Positions 35,997 to 45,055 of a stretch of DNA of 64,000 nucleotides are shown one piece after another (position 1 is the stretch's first letter; each line of letters opens with the position of its first letter). The notes beneath the pieces are model-generated. The model did not search any database and was not told the origin of the DNA. It was given only the letters and a program-made list of their open reading frames with translations. The stretch is from Rhodococcus_F sp040656415 (GTDB lineage: Bacteria > Actinomycetota > Actinomycetes > Mycobacteriales > Mycobacteriaceae), in the NCBI RefSeq assembly GCF_040656415.1, contig NZ_JBFAMC010000001.1:1240001-1304000 (forward strand). The letters run 5' to 3'. A program made the translations under genes and the position numbers.

Positions 35997-36839
35997 ATGG
36001 CGGCCGTTGACGACTTCTTCCACGCGTATGACCTGTTGCTGGACTCTTGGCCCATGGAGGCGACTGCGGTCGACGTGCCGACGCCGTTCGGACCAACGCG
36101 CGTCAACGTCTGCGGTCCGGAGTCGGGGGCTCCGATCCTGTTGCTGCCCGGGGGCGGTGCGACGTCGACGGTATGGGTGAACAACGTCGAGGCGTTGGCT
36201 CACCGGCACCGGGTTTACGCGGTCGACGTAATGGGCGATGTGGGCCGCAGCGTGAACAAGGGCGCACGACTTCGTACCGACGACGACCTGTTCGTCTGGC
36301 TGGACGCGATACTCGACTACTTCGAGTCGGGTTCGGCGACCGTGGTGGGTCACTCGTACGGAGCGATGATCGCGCTGGCGTACGCGCTGCACGATGCTCA
36401 CCGCGTCGACAAGCTGGTATTGCTGGACCCGACGTCCTGCTTTGCCGGAATGAGCCCGAGATACCTGCTTCGTGCGGTCCCGCTGCTGATCAGGCCGACG
36501 GAGAAGAGGCAACGGAGCCTTGTCGACTGGGAGCTTGCCGGCGCCGGTGTAGACGAACGATGGCTCGACGTCATCACGCTAGGGGCGGCAACGTTCGGCC
36601 GCACCAACCTCGTCGTGCCACGACGGCCGAGCGCCCTTGCTTTGGAAGGGTTGACCGTAGACACCACGGTGGTGCTGGCTGAAAACAGCCGGGCGCACGA
36701 TATTGGGCGAGTGGCCCAGAACGTGCGCCGGAGGGTTCCATCGGCGACCGTCACGACGGTCCGCGGAACAACGCACCATGCGCTGCCGATGGTCGCGTCC
36801 GCCGCGGTCGACGCCGCAATTCTGAACGCCGCAGGCTGA
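35997..36839 (+). CDS. Alpha/beta hydrolase
   Basis: 280-aa alpha/beta hydrolase: oxyanion loop LLLPGGGATS, nucleophile G-H-S120-Y-G, and a C-terminal GTTHHALP that can provide the catalytic His. ATG 35997 is preceded by GGAGGG at ideal spacing. The substrate is unknown. The shared operator at 35963-35981 suggests induction by a ligand sensed by the MarR protein, perhaps the substrate or its toxic relative. Confidence 0.85.
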   Translation: MAAVDDFFHAYDLLLDSWPMEATAVDVPTPFGPTRVNVCGPESGAPILLLPGGGATSTVWVNNVEALAHRHRVYAVDVMGDVGRSVNKGARLRTDDDLFVWLDAILDYFESGSATVVGHSYGAMIALAYALHDAHRVDKLVLLDPTSCFAGMSPRYLLRAVPLLIRPTEKRQRSLVDWELAGAGVDERWLDVITLGAATFGRTNLVVPRRPSALALEGLTVDTTVVLAENSRAHDIGRVAQNVRRRVPSATVTTVRGTTHHALPMVASAAVDAAILNAAG

Positions 36840-36908
36840 CCCGCAGCGGGCGGGGCGCCGACGTGCGCCGGGCGTTAGTATGGGCGGCCGGTAGCTCATC
36901 GAGGTTCC

Positions 36909-37970
36909 ATGGAGGTTGCGGCGTTGGCGAAGAAGCGGATCCCCGTCGTCATCGTTGCCGGATTTCTCGGTTCGGGGAAGACCACACTGCTCAACCACGT
37001 GCTGCGCAACAACCGTGGTGTGCGAGTCGGCGTCGTCGTCAACGACTTCGGGGCCGTGAACATCGATTCGATGATGGTCGCCGGTCAGGTCGATTCGATG
37101 GTGTCGCTCAGCAACGGTTGCATGTGTTGTGCGGTGGACGTGAGCGATATGGACGAGATGCTGGACCGCCTGGCTGGTCCACTTTCGCAGATCGACGTGA
37201 TCATCGTTGAGGCCAGCGGACTTGCAGAGCCACGCAACATGATTCGGCTGGTGCTCGGGAGCAAGAACCCACGTGTCGTGTTCGGCGGACTCGTCGTGAT
37301 GGTCGACGGCGAGCAGTTCGAGCAGATGTCGGCGCAACATCCCGAGCTCGGCAAACACGTGGCACTCGCCGATCTGGTGGTTCTCAACAAGACGGATCGG
37401 ATCGACGAGGGGCTTCGCGCCGCTGTGCTGGCGATGGTGCGCGACTACAATGATCGCGCGCCTGTGCTGGCCACCACGCACGGTCGGATCGAGCCCGCCC
37501 TGCTGTTCGACCGCGAGCCTGGTCGCGAACCCTCGGCGGGGGAGCAACTGACCCTCGACCAGCTGCTACTGGATCAGCCGGACATCCTCGACGGCCACGA
37601 TTGCCACGATCATCTGCATTCATCCTATGAGGCAGTCGATTTCGAGTCGGCAGAACCGATTGATCCACGGCGACTGGTCGAGTTCCTCGAGCGGAGGCCA
37701 GTAGGGATTTACCGTATCAAGGGGTTCGTCCACTTCGCTGTGCCCGGACAGTCGCGGAAGTTCGAGGTGCAGACTGTCGGACCGCACATCCGGTTCGCGT
37801 CGACACGGTGGGAGCCCGGTGAGGATCGCTCCACCAGGTTGGTTCTCATTGGCGTCGACGTCGATGCCGAACATGTCCGAACCCAGCTCTCGCGCTGTGT
37901 CGTGTCGTCCGGAGAGGAGTCGGACCCCGGCGCCATGCTCGGTATTCACCGCTATACGGTGACGGCGTGA
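36909..37970 (+). CDS. COG0523 (CobW/YjiA-type) metal-chaperone GTPase
   Basis: 353-aa P-loop GTPase of the COG0523 family. Walker A G18-F-L-G-S-G-K-T-T, the metal-binding G-C71-M-C-C74 motif, and NKTD for guanine recognition are intact; the His-rich stretch GHDCHDHLH may bind metal. Its stop overlaps the GTG of the BluB gene (GTGA), linking it to cobalamin; a cobalt-handling CobW role is therefore likely but not proven. ATG 36909 has a GAGG at short spacing; TTG 36924 is better placed behind GGAGG and may be the true start. Confidence 0.85.
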   Translation: MEVAALAKKRIPVVIVAGFLGSGKTTLLNHVLRNNRGVRVGVVVNDFGAVNIDSMMVAGQVDSMVSLSNGCMCCAVDVSDMDEMLDRLAGPLSQIDVIIVEASGLAEPRNMIRLVLGSKNPRVVFGGLVVMVDGEQFEQMSAQHPELGKHVALADLVVLNKTDRIDEGLRAAVLAMVRDYNDRAPVLATTHGRIEPALLFDREPGREPSAGEQLTLDQLLLDQPDILDGHDCHDHLHSSYEAVDFESAEPIDPRRLVEFLERRPVGIYRIKGFVHFAVPGQSRKFEVQTVGPHIRFASTRWEPGEDRSTRLVLIGVDVDAEHVRTQLSRCVVSSGEESDPGAMLGIHRYTVTA

Positions 37971-38626
37971 CCGAGTTCGCGGAAAGTGCTGAATCGAACC
38001 TCGAGCCCCGACTGCCCGTCTACGATGCGATCCGTCGTCGCCGGGACGTGCGGGCGGAGTTCACCGGGAAGCCGATCGCCGAGAATGTCCTCGAGCGCAT
38101 CCTGGGCGCAGGCCACAGCGCACCCAGCGTCGGCAACACGCAGCCCTGGGATTTCGTCGTGGTTCGAGACCCCGCGACTCTTCACAGCTTCGCCGACCAC
38201 GTGGCGGATGCACGCCTGCGCTTCGCGCAGTCACTGCCCGAAGAGCGCAAGAAGACATTTGACGCGATAAAGATCGAGGGCATTCGCGAGAGTGGAATGG
38301 GCGTAGTCGTCACGTACGACCGTGGTCGTGGCGGACAACACATCCTCGGCAGGCACACGATCGACGATACGGGTCTGTTCTCGGTGGTACTCGCGATCCA
38401 AAACCTTTGGCTCGCAGCGGTTGCCGAGAACGTAGGCATCGGTTGGGTGTCGTTCTACGACGAGTCCTACCTCACCGAACTGCTGAAGATCCCGGAGCCG
38501 GTACGCCCCATCGCATGGCTGTGCGTGGGCGATGTCGCCGAGTTCCAGCAGGTGCCGGATCTCGAGAGATTCGGGTGGCGGGGACGCCGGCCATTGGCCG
38601 ACGCCATCCACTTCGAGAAGTTCTAG
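37967..38626 (+). CDS. bluB: 5,6-dimethylbenzimidazole synthase
   Basis: 219-aa member of the nitroreductase-like BluB family, which splits reduced FMN with oxygen to make dimethylbenzimidazole, the lower ligand of vitamin B12. The N-terminal RRRRDVRAEF and AGHSAPSVGNTQPWDF segments are characteristic, as are the GIGWVSFYD and C-terminal GWRGRRPL segments. GTG 37967 overlaps the upstream COG0523 gene, so the two are translationally coupled. Its stop overlaps the stop of the convergent helicase gene. Confidence 0.85.
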   Translation: MTEFAESAESNLEPRLPVYDAIRRRRDVRAEFTGKPIAENVLERILGAGHSAPSVGNTQPWDFVVVRDPATLHSFADHVADARLRFAQSLPEERKKTFDAIKIEGIRESGMGVVVTYDRGRGGQHILGRHTIDDTGLFSVVLAIQNLWLAAVAENVGIGWVSFYDESYLTELLKIPEPVRPIAWLCVGDVAEFQQVPDLERFGWRGRRPLADAIHFEKF

Positions 38627-40047
38627 CCCTGGTGCCTGCGTGAGCCTCGGGCGGACGCGGTGTGAGTTCCGCCGCCGACGGCGGTGCCCGCACGTGTTCG
38701 CCCCGCTCCTCCCGAGCGGGATCGACGGGCCCCGCCACCCTGACCGTGTGCCCGTCCGCCCTGGGCGCCGTTCCGACGTCGGCCCCGTCCGCCGCCGTTG
38801 GCAGCCGCAGCTGTCTTCGGGGCCGGGGCTACGTGTGGGGCGATGTCGCCGACCAACTCGAGCACGTGTGCCGAATCTGCTGTGCTGCGGATGGGCGTCA
38901 CGTCGATCGCGGCCTTGCGCATGAGGACGGCAAGATCCCGGCGCTGCTCCGGCAGTACGACCGTGACGACGTCGCCGGCGCTGCCTGCGCGGGCCGTACG
39001 GCCGGAGCGGTGCAGGTAGGCCTTGTGCTCTGCGGGGGGATCGACGTGGACGACCAACTGCACGTCGTCGACGTGCACTCCGCGTGCCGCGACGTCGGTA
39101 GCCACCAGCACGCGTGCCTCGCCCGACGAGAACGATGCGAGGTTGCGGTCGCGGGCGGATTGCGACAGGTTGCCGTGTAAGTCCACCGACGGGATACCTG
39201 ACTCTGTGAGCCGACGAGCGAGCTTGCGGGCCTGGTGCTTGGTGCGCATGAACAGGATCCGTCGCCCGGTGCCGGAGGCCAGGCGCTCGACGAGCTCGCG
39301 CTTGGCATCGACGCTGTCGACATCGAAAACGTGATGCGTCATCGTCGCGACAGGTGAGTTCGCCTCGTCGACCGAGTGCAGCACCTCGTTCTTCAGGAAC
39401 CGCTTGACGAGCTTGTCCACTCCATTGTCCAGGGTGGCGGAGAACAGCAATCGCTGCCCTTGTGGGGGAGTGGCCGTGAGAATGCGGGTGACGACAGGCA
39501 GGAAGCCAAGGTCGGCCATGTGGTCGGCCTCGTCGAGAACCGTGATCTCGACGGCGTCGAGTGTCAAGAACTTCTGCTTCATCAGGTCTTCGAGCCTGCC
39601 GGGGCAGGCGACGACGATGTCGACGCCGGCGTTGAGTGCGCTCACCTGGCGGTTCTGGGAGACGCCGCCGAAGATGGTGGTGACTCTCAAGTCGTACGCG
39701 GCGGCCAAGGGTTCGAGGGTGGTGCTGATCTGCGTCGCGAGTTCTCGGGTGGGAGCCAGAACAAGGCCGATCGGGCGCCCCGGGCGGCGCTTTCCGCCCG
39801 ACAGTTCACCTGCGAGGCGGGACACCATTGGAATGGAAAAGGCGAGCGTCTTGCCGCTGCCGGTCCTTCCCCGCCCCAGTACGTCGCGGCCCGCGAGGGT
39901 ATCCGGAAGGGTGTCGACCTGAATGGGGAACGGAGAGGTGACCCCACGGGCAGCGAGGGCCTGAACCAGTGGTTCGCGGACTCCGAGGGCTGCGAACGTA
40001 GTCGTGGTGGGGGTGGCAGTAGTGGCGGGCGGAGTTGCATCAGACAA
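38623..40047 (-). CDS. DEAD-box RNA helicase, RhlE-like
   Basis: 474-aa ATP-dependent RNA helicase. The Q motif region (FAALGVREPLV...PFPIQ), Walker A GRTGSGKT, PTRELA, DEADHM (motif II), SAT (motif III) and HRSGRTARAG (motif VI) are all present. The C-terminal 70 residues are rich in Gly, Arg and Ala (GGGRGRRRNGAQGG), a low-complexity RNA-binding tail typical of actinobacterial RhlE proteins. Its likely role is ribosome assembly or RNA decay in the cold. It is convergent with bluB and monocistronic. Confidence 0.93.
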   Translation of the reverse strand: MSDATPPATTATPTTTTFAALGVREPLVQALAARGVTSPFPIQVDTLPDTLAGRDVLGRGRTGSGKTLAFSIPMVSRLAGELSGGKRRPGRPIGLVLAPTRELATQISTTLEPLAAAYDLRVTTIFGGVSQNRQVSALNAGVDIVVACPGRLEDLMKQKFLTLDAVEITVLDEADHMADLGFLPVVTRILTATPPQGQRLLFSATLDNGVDKLVKRFLKNEVLHSVDEANSPVATMTHHVFDVDSVDAKRELVERLASGTGRRILFMRTKHQARKLARRLTESGIPSVDLHGNLSQSARDRNLASFSSGEARVLVATDVAARGVHVDDVQLVVHVDPPAEHKAYLHRSGRTARAGSAGDVVTVVLPEQRRDLAVLMRKAAIDVTPIRSTADSAHVLELVGDIAPHVAPAPKTAAAANGGGRGRRRNGAQGGRAHGQGGGARRSRSGGAGRTRAGTAVGGGTHTASARGSRRHQG

Positions 40048-40294
40048 GTAGTCAGGCCTTTCTCAGCACAGGGTGTGCCCGAAAGGCCGACGCGGAAAGT
40101 GTCCGTCGGTTCGAGCACAGATTGGCGGCGTTGCCGGGCGGCACGAGTTTTCGCCGTAAGAAGAGCGGATGCGGGTACACATCCCACAGGACTCGGATTA
40201 CCGAACTGAATGCGTTCTACGACGCTGGATGACCGTCTTGGTCACCTAGTGATGGAGACTGTACCCGGTGTAGGCGGATAGCCCGACCCTGTGC

Positions 40295-40708
40295 TCACAG
40301 GCCGACCCATTCCGAGGCGCCGTCAGCGAACGTCTGGCGCTTCCAGATCGGTACTTCGTGTTTGATGCGTTCCACCAGCTCAGCGCATGCGGCAAAGGCC
40401 TCTGCTCGGTGGGGAGCGGCGGCCGCAGCAACTACCGCCAGGTCACCGATTGTGAGAGATCCCACCCGGTGAATCGCGGCTACCGGTAGGCCGGTCGAGG
40501 CCGCCACTTCATCGCAGATGGTGCGAAGGAAGCGCTCGGCCTCCGGGTGGGCCTGGTATTCGAGCGCCGAAACGGATTGACCCCCATCGTGATCGCGAAC
40601 AACACCGGTGAACACCACAACGGCACCGTGTTCGGGCCCCGCCACCGCGGCATCGACGGCACCGGGATCGAGAGGTTGGTCCGAGATCTGGGCGAGGAGA
40701 TCACTCAT
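40295..40708 (-). CDS. moaE: Molybdopterin synthase catalytic subunit MoaE
   Basis: 137-aa large subunit of molybdopterin synthase, which takes sulfur from MoaD to convert cyclic pyranopterin monophosphate to molybdopterin. The hallmark KHEVPIWKRQTFADGASEWV contains the active-site Lys pair, and HRVGSLTIGD is typical. ATG 40708 begins inside the 3' end of the moaC-mog fusion gene (8-bp overlap), so it is the last gene of the moeA-moaCB-moaE operon. Its partner moaD is encoded on the other strand after moaA. Confidence 0.94.
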   Translation of the reverse strand: MSDLLAQISDQPLDPGAVDAAVAGPEHGAVVVFTGVVRDHDGGQSVSALEYQAHPEAERFLRTICDEVAASTGLPVAAIHRVGSLTIGDLAVVAAAAAPHRAEAFAACAELVERIKHEVPIWKRQTFADGASEWVGL

Positions 40709-41675
40709 CGTGTACGCCTCCACCCGCGACCTGGGCGAGAAGGTGGTCGACGATGGGATCGAGTACGGACAACCCGTCCCTGACACCACCGGGAGAACCA
40801 GGGAGATTCACGATGACTGTGCCGTTCGCCACACCGGCGAGTCCGCGGCTCAGAGATGCGTGCGGCGTCGCCTCGGTTCCGCGGTTCCGAATGGCGTCCG
40901 CGACTCCGGGCAGTTCGCGGTCGAGTACGGCTCTCGTCGCCTCCGGGGTGGCATCGGTCGGCGAGACACCGGTGCCACCGGTGCTGATGATCAGCGCAGG
41001 GTTCCCGGACAGTGCGTCGGCCAGGCCCGAGGCGATCTCGGCGTCGGCATAGACAAGCGGGCCGCGGGTGGTGAAGCCACGCTCCGCCAGCCATGCGGCG
41101 ATGACAGGGCCCGTCGTGTCTTCTCGGGTCCCTCTTGCACTACCGGTCGAGGCGACCAGGACTGCCGCAGATCGCGCTGAGACCGAAGGAGTTTCGGAAG
41201 TCGGGCTCTCGCGCGTCCAATGCCCGCGTTTACCGCCTTCCTTGGTCAGAAGGCGGATGCCTTCGAGTGTCGCGGCGGGGTCGACGGCCTTGACCATGTC
41301 GTGCAGAGTCAACCCGGCTACAGCCACCGCAGTGAGGGCCTCCATCTCGACGCCGGTGGGGCCTTTCGTCTTCGCCGTGGCTTCGATGGTGATTGCGGTG
41401 TCGGTGAAGCCGAACTCCAACTTCACCGAGGACAGCGCCAATTGGTGACACAGGGGAATCAGTTCGGACGTCTTCTTCGCCCCGGAGATCCCGGCGATCC
41501 GGGCCGTCGCGAGAACGTCGGCTTTGGGGAGGTCATCGGCCCGAACCAACTTGACTACCTCTGGTTTCGTGACCAATTGTCCTGCAGCCACGGCTATTCG
41601 AGTCGTATCTGTCTTCGCACTCACATCGACCATGCGGGCGCGGCCATCATTGTCGAGGTGTGTCAGTTCGCTCAT
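40701..41675 (-). CDS. moaCB: Bifunctional MoaC-MogA/MoaB fusion protein
   Basis: 324-aa fusion. Residues 1-157 are MoaC (ARMVDVSAK..., SELIPLCHQL, GVEMEALTAVAVAGLTLHDMVKA), which with MoaA makes cyclic pyranopterin monophosphate from GTP. Residues about 167-324 are a MogA/MoaB adenylyltransferase domain (STGGTGVSPTDATPEAT, NLPGSPGGVRDGL), which activates molybdopterin for metal insertion. The linker is short and Ser/Thr/Pro-rich. ATG 41675 overlaps the moeA stop. Fusing an early and a late step is unusual outside actinobacteria. Confidence 0.93.
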   Translation of the reverse strand: MSELTHLDNDGRARMVDVSAKTDTTRIAVAAGQLVTKPEVVKLVRADDLPKADVLATARIAGISGAKKTSELIPLCHQLALSSVKLEFGFTDTAITIEATAKTKGPTGVEMEALTAVAVAGLTLHDMVKAVDPAATLEGIRLLTKEGGKRGHWTRESPTSETPSVSARSAAVLVASTGSARGTREDTTGPVIAAWLAERGFTTRGPLVYADAEIASGLADALSGNPALIISTGGTGVSPTDATPEATRAVLDRELPGVADAIRNRGTEATPHASLSRGLAGVANGTVIVNLPGSPGGVRDGLSVLDPIVDHLLAQVAGGGVHDE

Positions 41676-42856
41676 AGCGGAATCACCTTCACGAGTTGGC
41701 CTGCGTCGAGCGTGGTGACGTCAGGGGGAACGTCGACCAGGACGTCCGCCCATGCCATCGCGGCGACGAGATGAGAACCGGGGCCGGACACTAGTTCGAC
41801 CCCGGAGTCGGTGCGGCGGGCACGCAGGAACTGCCGTTTACCGGGAATGGAAGTGATTGCCGTCGCGAGCGGCAGTTCCTCCGGCTCTATCAACGGGAGT
41901 CCCGCCGCGCGGCGGATCTCGGGACGAGCGAAGACTTCGAACGACACGAGTACGCTCACGGGGTTCCCGGGAAAGTTCAGTACCGGAACGCCGTCCACCA
42001 CAGCGGTGCCTTGGGGGCCTCCGGGTTGCATTGCCACGTGGCCGAACTCGGCGCCCAGCGAAGTGAGCGCATCCCTTACGACTTCGAAGTCACCCATCGA
42101 CACCCCACCTGATGTCAGGACTAGATCGGCAGCGGTGGTTGCTTCGGCGAGGAGCTTTTGGAACTCGGCAGGGTCGTCGCCGCTACGGGCAATCGACACC
42201 ACTTCCGCGCCGTTTGCGCGCACGCTCGACGCCAGCGCGATGCCGTTGGAGTCGAATATCTCACCCGGCTTCAGCGTGCTACCGGCATCCACGAGTTCGG
42301 CGCCGGTGGTGATGATGGCGACACGGGGGCGCGTACGCACCGGAACGTGTTGTAGCCCAACCGCGGCGAGTACGGCGATGTGTCGGGCCGCGAGGATTTC
42401 ACCGGAGGCGAGCAGGAGGGTGCCCGCCAGCACATCGCTGCCGCGTTCGCGAACGTACTCGCCTGCGTGCCGCGCCCGAGTGATTCGGACCTGTCCGTCA
42501 GTGGTCTCGGTGTCCTCGACAGGGACGACGGCATCGGCACCGTCAGGGATCGGGGCACCCGTCATGATCCGATAGGCGGTGCCCGGAACATGGGAAGCAG
42601 GATCGACGGGTCCTGCCGCGATCACCCCTCGTACCGGCAGAACCGCGGGTACAACGCGGATGGACGCCGCATCGACTGCGTATCCGTCCATCTGAGAGTT
42701 GCGAAACAGCGGCAGGTCGACAGGCGAATGCACGTCCGAGGCCAGGACTCGACCGAGGGCATCGCCGAGAGAGACGTCCTCGGCGTGTCGCGTATGGAGA
42801 GCGGCCAAGAGCGCGGCAACGTGTCGGCGATGATCCTCGACCGACCGCGCGGTCAT
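41672..42856 (-). CDS. moeA: Molybdopterin molybdenumtransferase MoeA
   Basis: 394-aa enzyme that inserts molybdate into adenylylated molybdopterin. Signatures include LPLFRNSQMDGYAVD, RIMTGAPIPDGADAVVPVED, TTGAELVDAG, TSGGVSMGDF and FPGNPVSVLVSFE. ATG 42856 is first in the minus-strand operon moeA-moaCB-moaE and is divergent from moaA with about 97 bp between, which must hold both promoters. No molybdenum-cofactor riboswitch is evident in that gap. Confidence 0.95.
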   Translation of the reverse strand: MTARSVEDHRRHVAALLAALHTRHAEDVSLGDALGRVLASDVHSPVDLPLFRNSQMDGYAVDAASIRVVPAVLPVRGVIAAGPVDPASHVPGTAYRIMTGAPIPDGADAVVPVEDTETTDGQVRITRARHAGEYVRERGSDVLAGTLLLASGEILAARHIAVLAAVGLQHVPVRTRPRVAIITTGAELVDAGSTLKPGEIFDSNGIALASSVRANGAEVVSIARSGDDPAEFQKLLAEATTAADLVLTSGGVSMGDFEVVRDALTSLGAEFGHVAMQPGGPQGTAVVDGVPVLNFPGNPVSVLVSFEVFARPEIRRAAGLPLIEPEELPLATAITSIPGKRQFLRARRTDSGVELVSGPGSHLVAAMAWADVLVDVPPDVTTLDAGQLVKVIPL

Positions 42857-42953
42857 GAAATTCCTCCGGACATGGTTATCAATCCTAGGCGGCGGTCGGA
42901 CAGCGACAACCCAGTCGCGGCATACTGGACCGGTGGAGGGTATAGGCAGCTCG

Positions 42954-44009
42954 ATGACGACGGTAGCGTTGGGTGTTCCGGCGATGCCGTCGTCGGCACC
43001 GATCGATGACAGACCGGACGTCGATCAACTGGTCGATCGATTCGGTCGTGTGGCGCGGGACTTGCGTGTCTCCATTACCGAGAAGTGCTCACTGCGCTGC
43101 ACATACTGCATGCCCGAGGAGGGTCTACCTCCCATACCGGTACGGAACCTGCTGACGGCTGAAGAGATTGTGCGGCTGGTCGACATCGCGGTCCACCGCC
43201 TCGGTGTGCGGGAGGTGCGGTTCACCGGGGGAGAGCCGTTGATGCGCCCCGATCTCGAGCGGATTGTCGCCGGGTGCGCCGAACGCGCTCCTGAAGTACC
43301 CCTCGCGATGACGACCAATGCTATCGGTTTGGAACATCGCGCCCACAAGCTCGCGCGGGCGGGCCTGTCCCGGATCAATATCTCCCTCGACTCGATCGAC
43401 CGAGAGCACTTCGCGCGACTGACACGGCGCGACCGGCTGCCCTCGGTGATCGCCGGGATTCGTGCCGCCGCCGACGCGGGCCTCGGTCCGCTGAAGATCA
43501 ACGCGGTGCTGATGCCGGAAATGCTCGGTGGCGCAGCAGATCTACTCGAGTGGTGCCTGAATGAGGGTGTTGCGCTTCGCTTCATCGAGGAGATGCCGCT
43601 CGATGCCGATCACGAATGGGCGCGCGAGAACATGGTTACCGCCGACCGAGTGCTGGCCGTACTCGGCGAACGGTTCACGCTGTCGGAACACGGCAGAGAG
43701 GACCCCTCGGCGCCGGCGGAGGAGTGGCTGGTGGACGGCGGTCCCGGAACGGTCGGGGTAATTGCTTCGGTCACCCGATCGTTCTGCTCGGATTGCGACC
43801 GCACCCGGCTTACCGCCGAGGGAACGGTACGGTCGTGCCTGTTCAGTGATCATGAGATCGATTTGAGGGCGGCATTGCGCGGCGGCGCCGACGACGAGGA
43901 ACTGGCGCAGCTATGGCGTGGCGCGATGTGGAACAAGTGGGCAGGCCATGGGATCAACGCGGACGGCTTCGCGCCACCGCAACGCAGTATGGGAGCAATC
44001 GGTGGTTGA
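42954..44009 (+). CDS. moaA: GTP 3',8-cyclase MoaA
   Basis: 351-aa radical-SAM enzyme for the first step of molybdenum cofactor synthesis. The N-terminal cluster motif is C45-SLR-C49-TY-C52; the C-terminal second [4Fe-4S] cluster has CSDCDRTRLTAEG followed by the third Cys in VRSC; the protein ends in the conserved Gly-Gly. ATG 42954 is chosen; GTG 42933, whose own bases overlap a GGAGGG, is an alternative and may be leaderless. moaD follows one base after the stop. Confidence 0.94.
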   Translation: MTTVALGVPAMPSSAPIDDRPDVDQLVDRFGRVARDLRVSITEKCSLRCTYCMPEEGLPPIPVRNLLTAEEIVRLVDIAVHRLGVREVRFTGGEPLMRPDLERIVAGCAERAPEVPLAMTTNAIGLEHRAHKLARAGLSRINISLDSIDREHFARLTRRDRLPSVIAGIRAAADAGLGPLKINAVLMPEMLGGAADLLEWCLNEGVALRFIEEMPLDADHEWARENMVTADRVLAVLGERFTLSEHGREDPSAPAEEWLVDGGPGTVGVIASVTRSFCSDCDRTRLTAEGTVRSCLFSDHEIDLRAALRGGADDEELAQLWRGAMWNKWAGHGINADGFAPPQRSMGAIGG

Positions 44010-44010
44010 G

Positions 44011-44265
44011 ATGTCGGTGACGGCCGTGTCGGTCCGGTACTTCGCGGCCGCGGCTGACGCCGCTGGGCGAACCGGTGAGACTCTCGAACTCCCGGCGAGG
44101 GCCGATCTCGGCCAGGTGAAATCCGCACTACTTGCAAAGTACGGGCCCGACATGGAGCGGGTTCTGTCGGTTGCCGCGTTCCTCGTGGATTCCGAGTTGA
44201 CGCGCGACCTGACTCGCCCGGCAGGTGCACAGGTGGATGTCCTGCCGCCCTTTGCGGGCGGTTAG
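44011..44265 (+). CDS. moaD: Molybdopterin synthase sulfur-carrier subunit MoaD
   Basis: 84-aa ubiquitin-like protein ending in the essential Gly-Gly (LPPFAGG), which is adenylated and thiocarboxylated before donating sulfur in the MoaE active site. The N-terminal SVRYFAAAADAAG is typical. ATG 44011 lies one base beyond the moaA stop. The set in this window lacks MoeB/MoeZ, the MoaD activator, which must be elsewhere. Confidence 0.92.
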   Translation: MSVTAVSVRYFAAAADAAGRTGETLELPARADLGQVKSALLAKYGPDMERVLSVAAFLVDSELTRDLTRPAGAQVDVLPPFAGG

Positions 44266-44274
44266 GGCGAGCGA

Positions 44275-45051
44275 TCAGCGAGCTGATTCGGCCAGCCACT
44301 GATCGAAGGTGATTGTTCCGAACTTGTTGTCGGGGACGAGGTTCGACCCATCCCGGAGGAACTTGCCGAGTGCGCCTGGTAGCGGGAACTTCGTCACGAG
44401 CCCGTGCGAGCCCGAGGCCTTCTTCCACTTCTTGATCAGGTCGTCGGCCGTGTGGACCTCCGGACCTCCGATCGTGATCGGGTCTTCCGGCGCTGATTCA
44501 GTGGACAGGGCGACGTCGACGAGGGCGTGGGCGACGTCGCGGGTGTCGATGGTCTGAAATCTGGTCTTCGTGAACGCCGGAATCAGCCCTGCCCGGCTCG
44601 CCGGCCCGGCGATCATGGGGATGAACTCGTGGAACTGCGTGGCCCGCACGATCCACGTGTCGATCGGCGAATTTTCGTATACCAACTCCTGCCGTCGCTT
44701 TGCCTGGTAGTACGCGAACCCTCCCAGATCGACGTTGACGATGGACAGCAGGACGGCGCGTCTGACACCTGCACCGTCAGCGGTGGCAAGCAGGTTCTTT
44801 GCACCCGATTCGAGCACAGAACGGGTGCCGCGGGTCTTGCCGTCGGTGGTGTCGACCAACACATCGACGCCGTCGAGGGCCTCGGCGAGCCCAACACCTG
44901 TGACGAGATCGCCCTGAAAGTGCTCGACGTCGGTTCCCGGCGCACCCCCGTGGCGGGTCAGAACTCGAACCGAATGCCCGCGGGCGAGAAACTCCTTGAC
45001 TACCTGTCTTCCGGCTACGCCGGTGCCGCCCACGACCAGTGCCTGCACCAC
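44275..45051 (-). CDS. NAD(P)-binding epimerase-like protein (atypical SDR/NmrA-like)
   Basis: 258-aa Rossmann-fold protein with the glycine motif VVGGTGVAGRQVV and a YYQAKRRQE segment matching the YxxxK of short-chain dehydrogenases. It belongs with atypical SDR/NmrA-like proteins; substrate unknown. It is convergent with moaD (nine bases between stops) and begins only five bases beyond the nadE stop, so it could be read through from nadE. Confidence 0.82.
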   Translation of the reverse strand: MVQALVVGGTGVAGRQVVKEFLARGHSVRVLTRHGGAPGTDVEHFQGDLVTGVGLAEALDGVDVLVDTTDGKTRGTRSVLESGAKNLLATADGAGVRRAVLLSIVNVDLGGFAYYQAKRRQELVYENSPIDTWIVRATQFHEFIPMIAGPASRAGLIPAFTKTRFQTIDTRDVAHALVDVALSTESAPEDPITIGGPEVHTADDLIKKWKKASGSHGLVTKFPLPGALGKFLRDGSNLVPDNKFGTITFDQWLAESAR

Positions 45052-45055
45052 AGCG

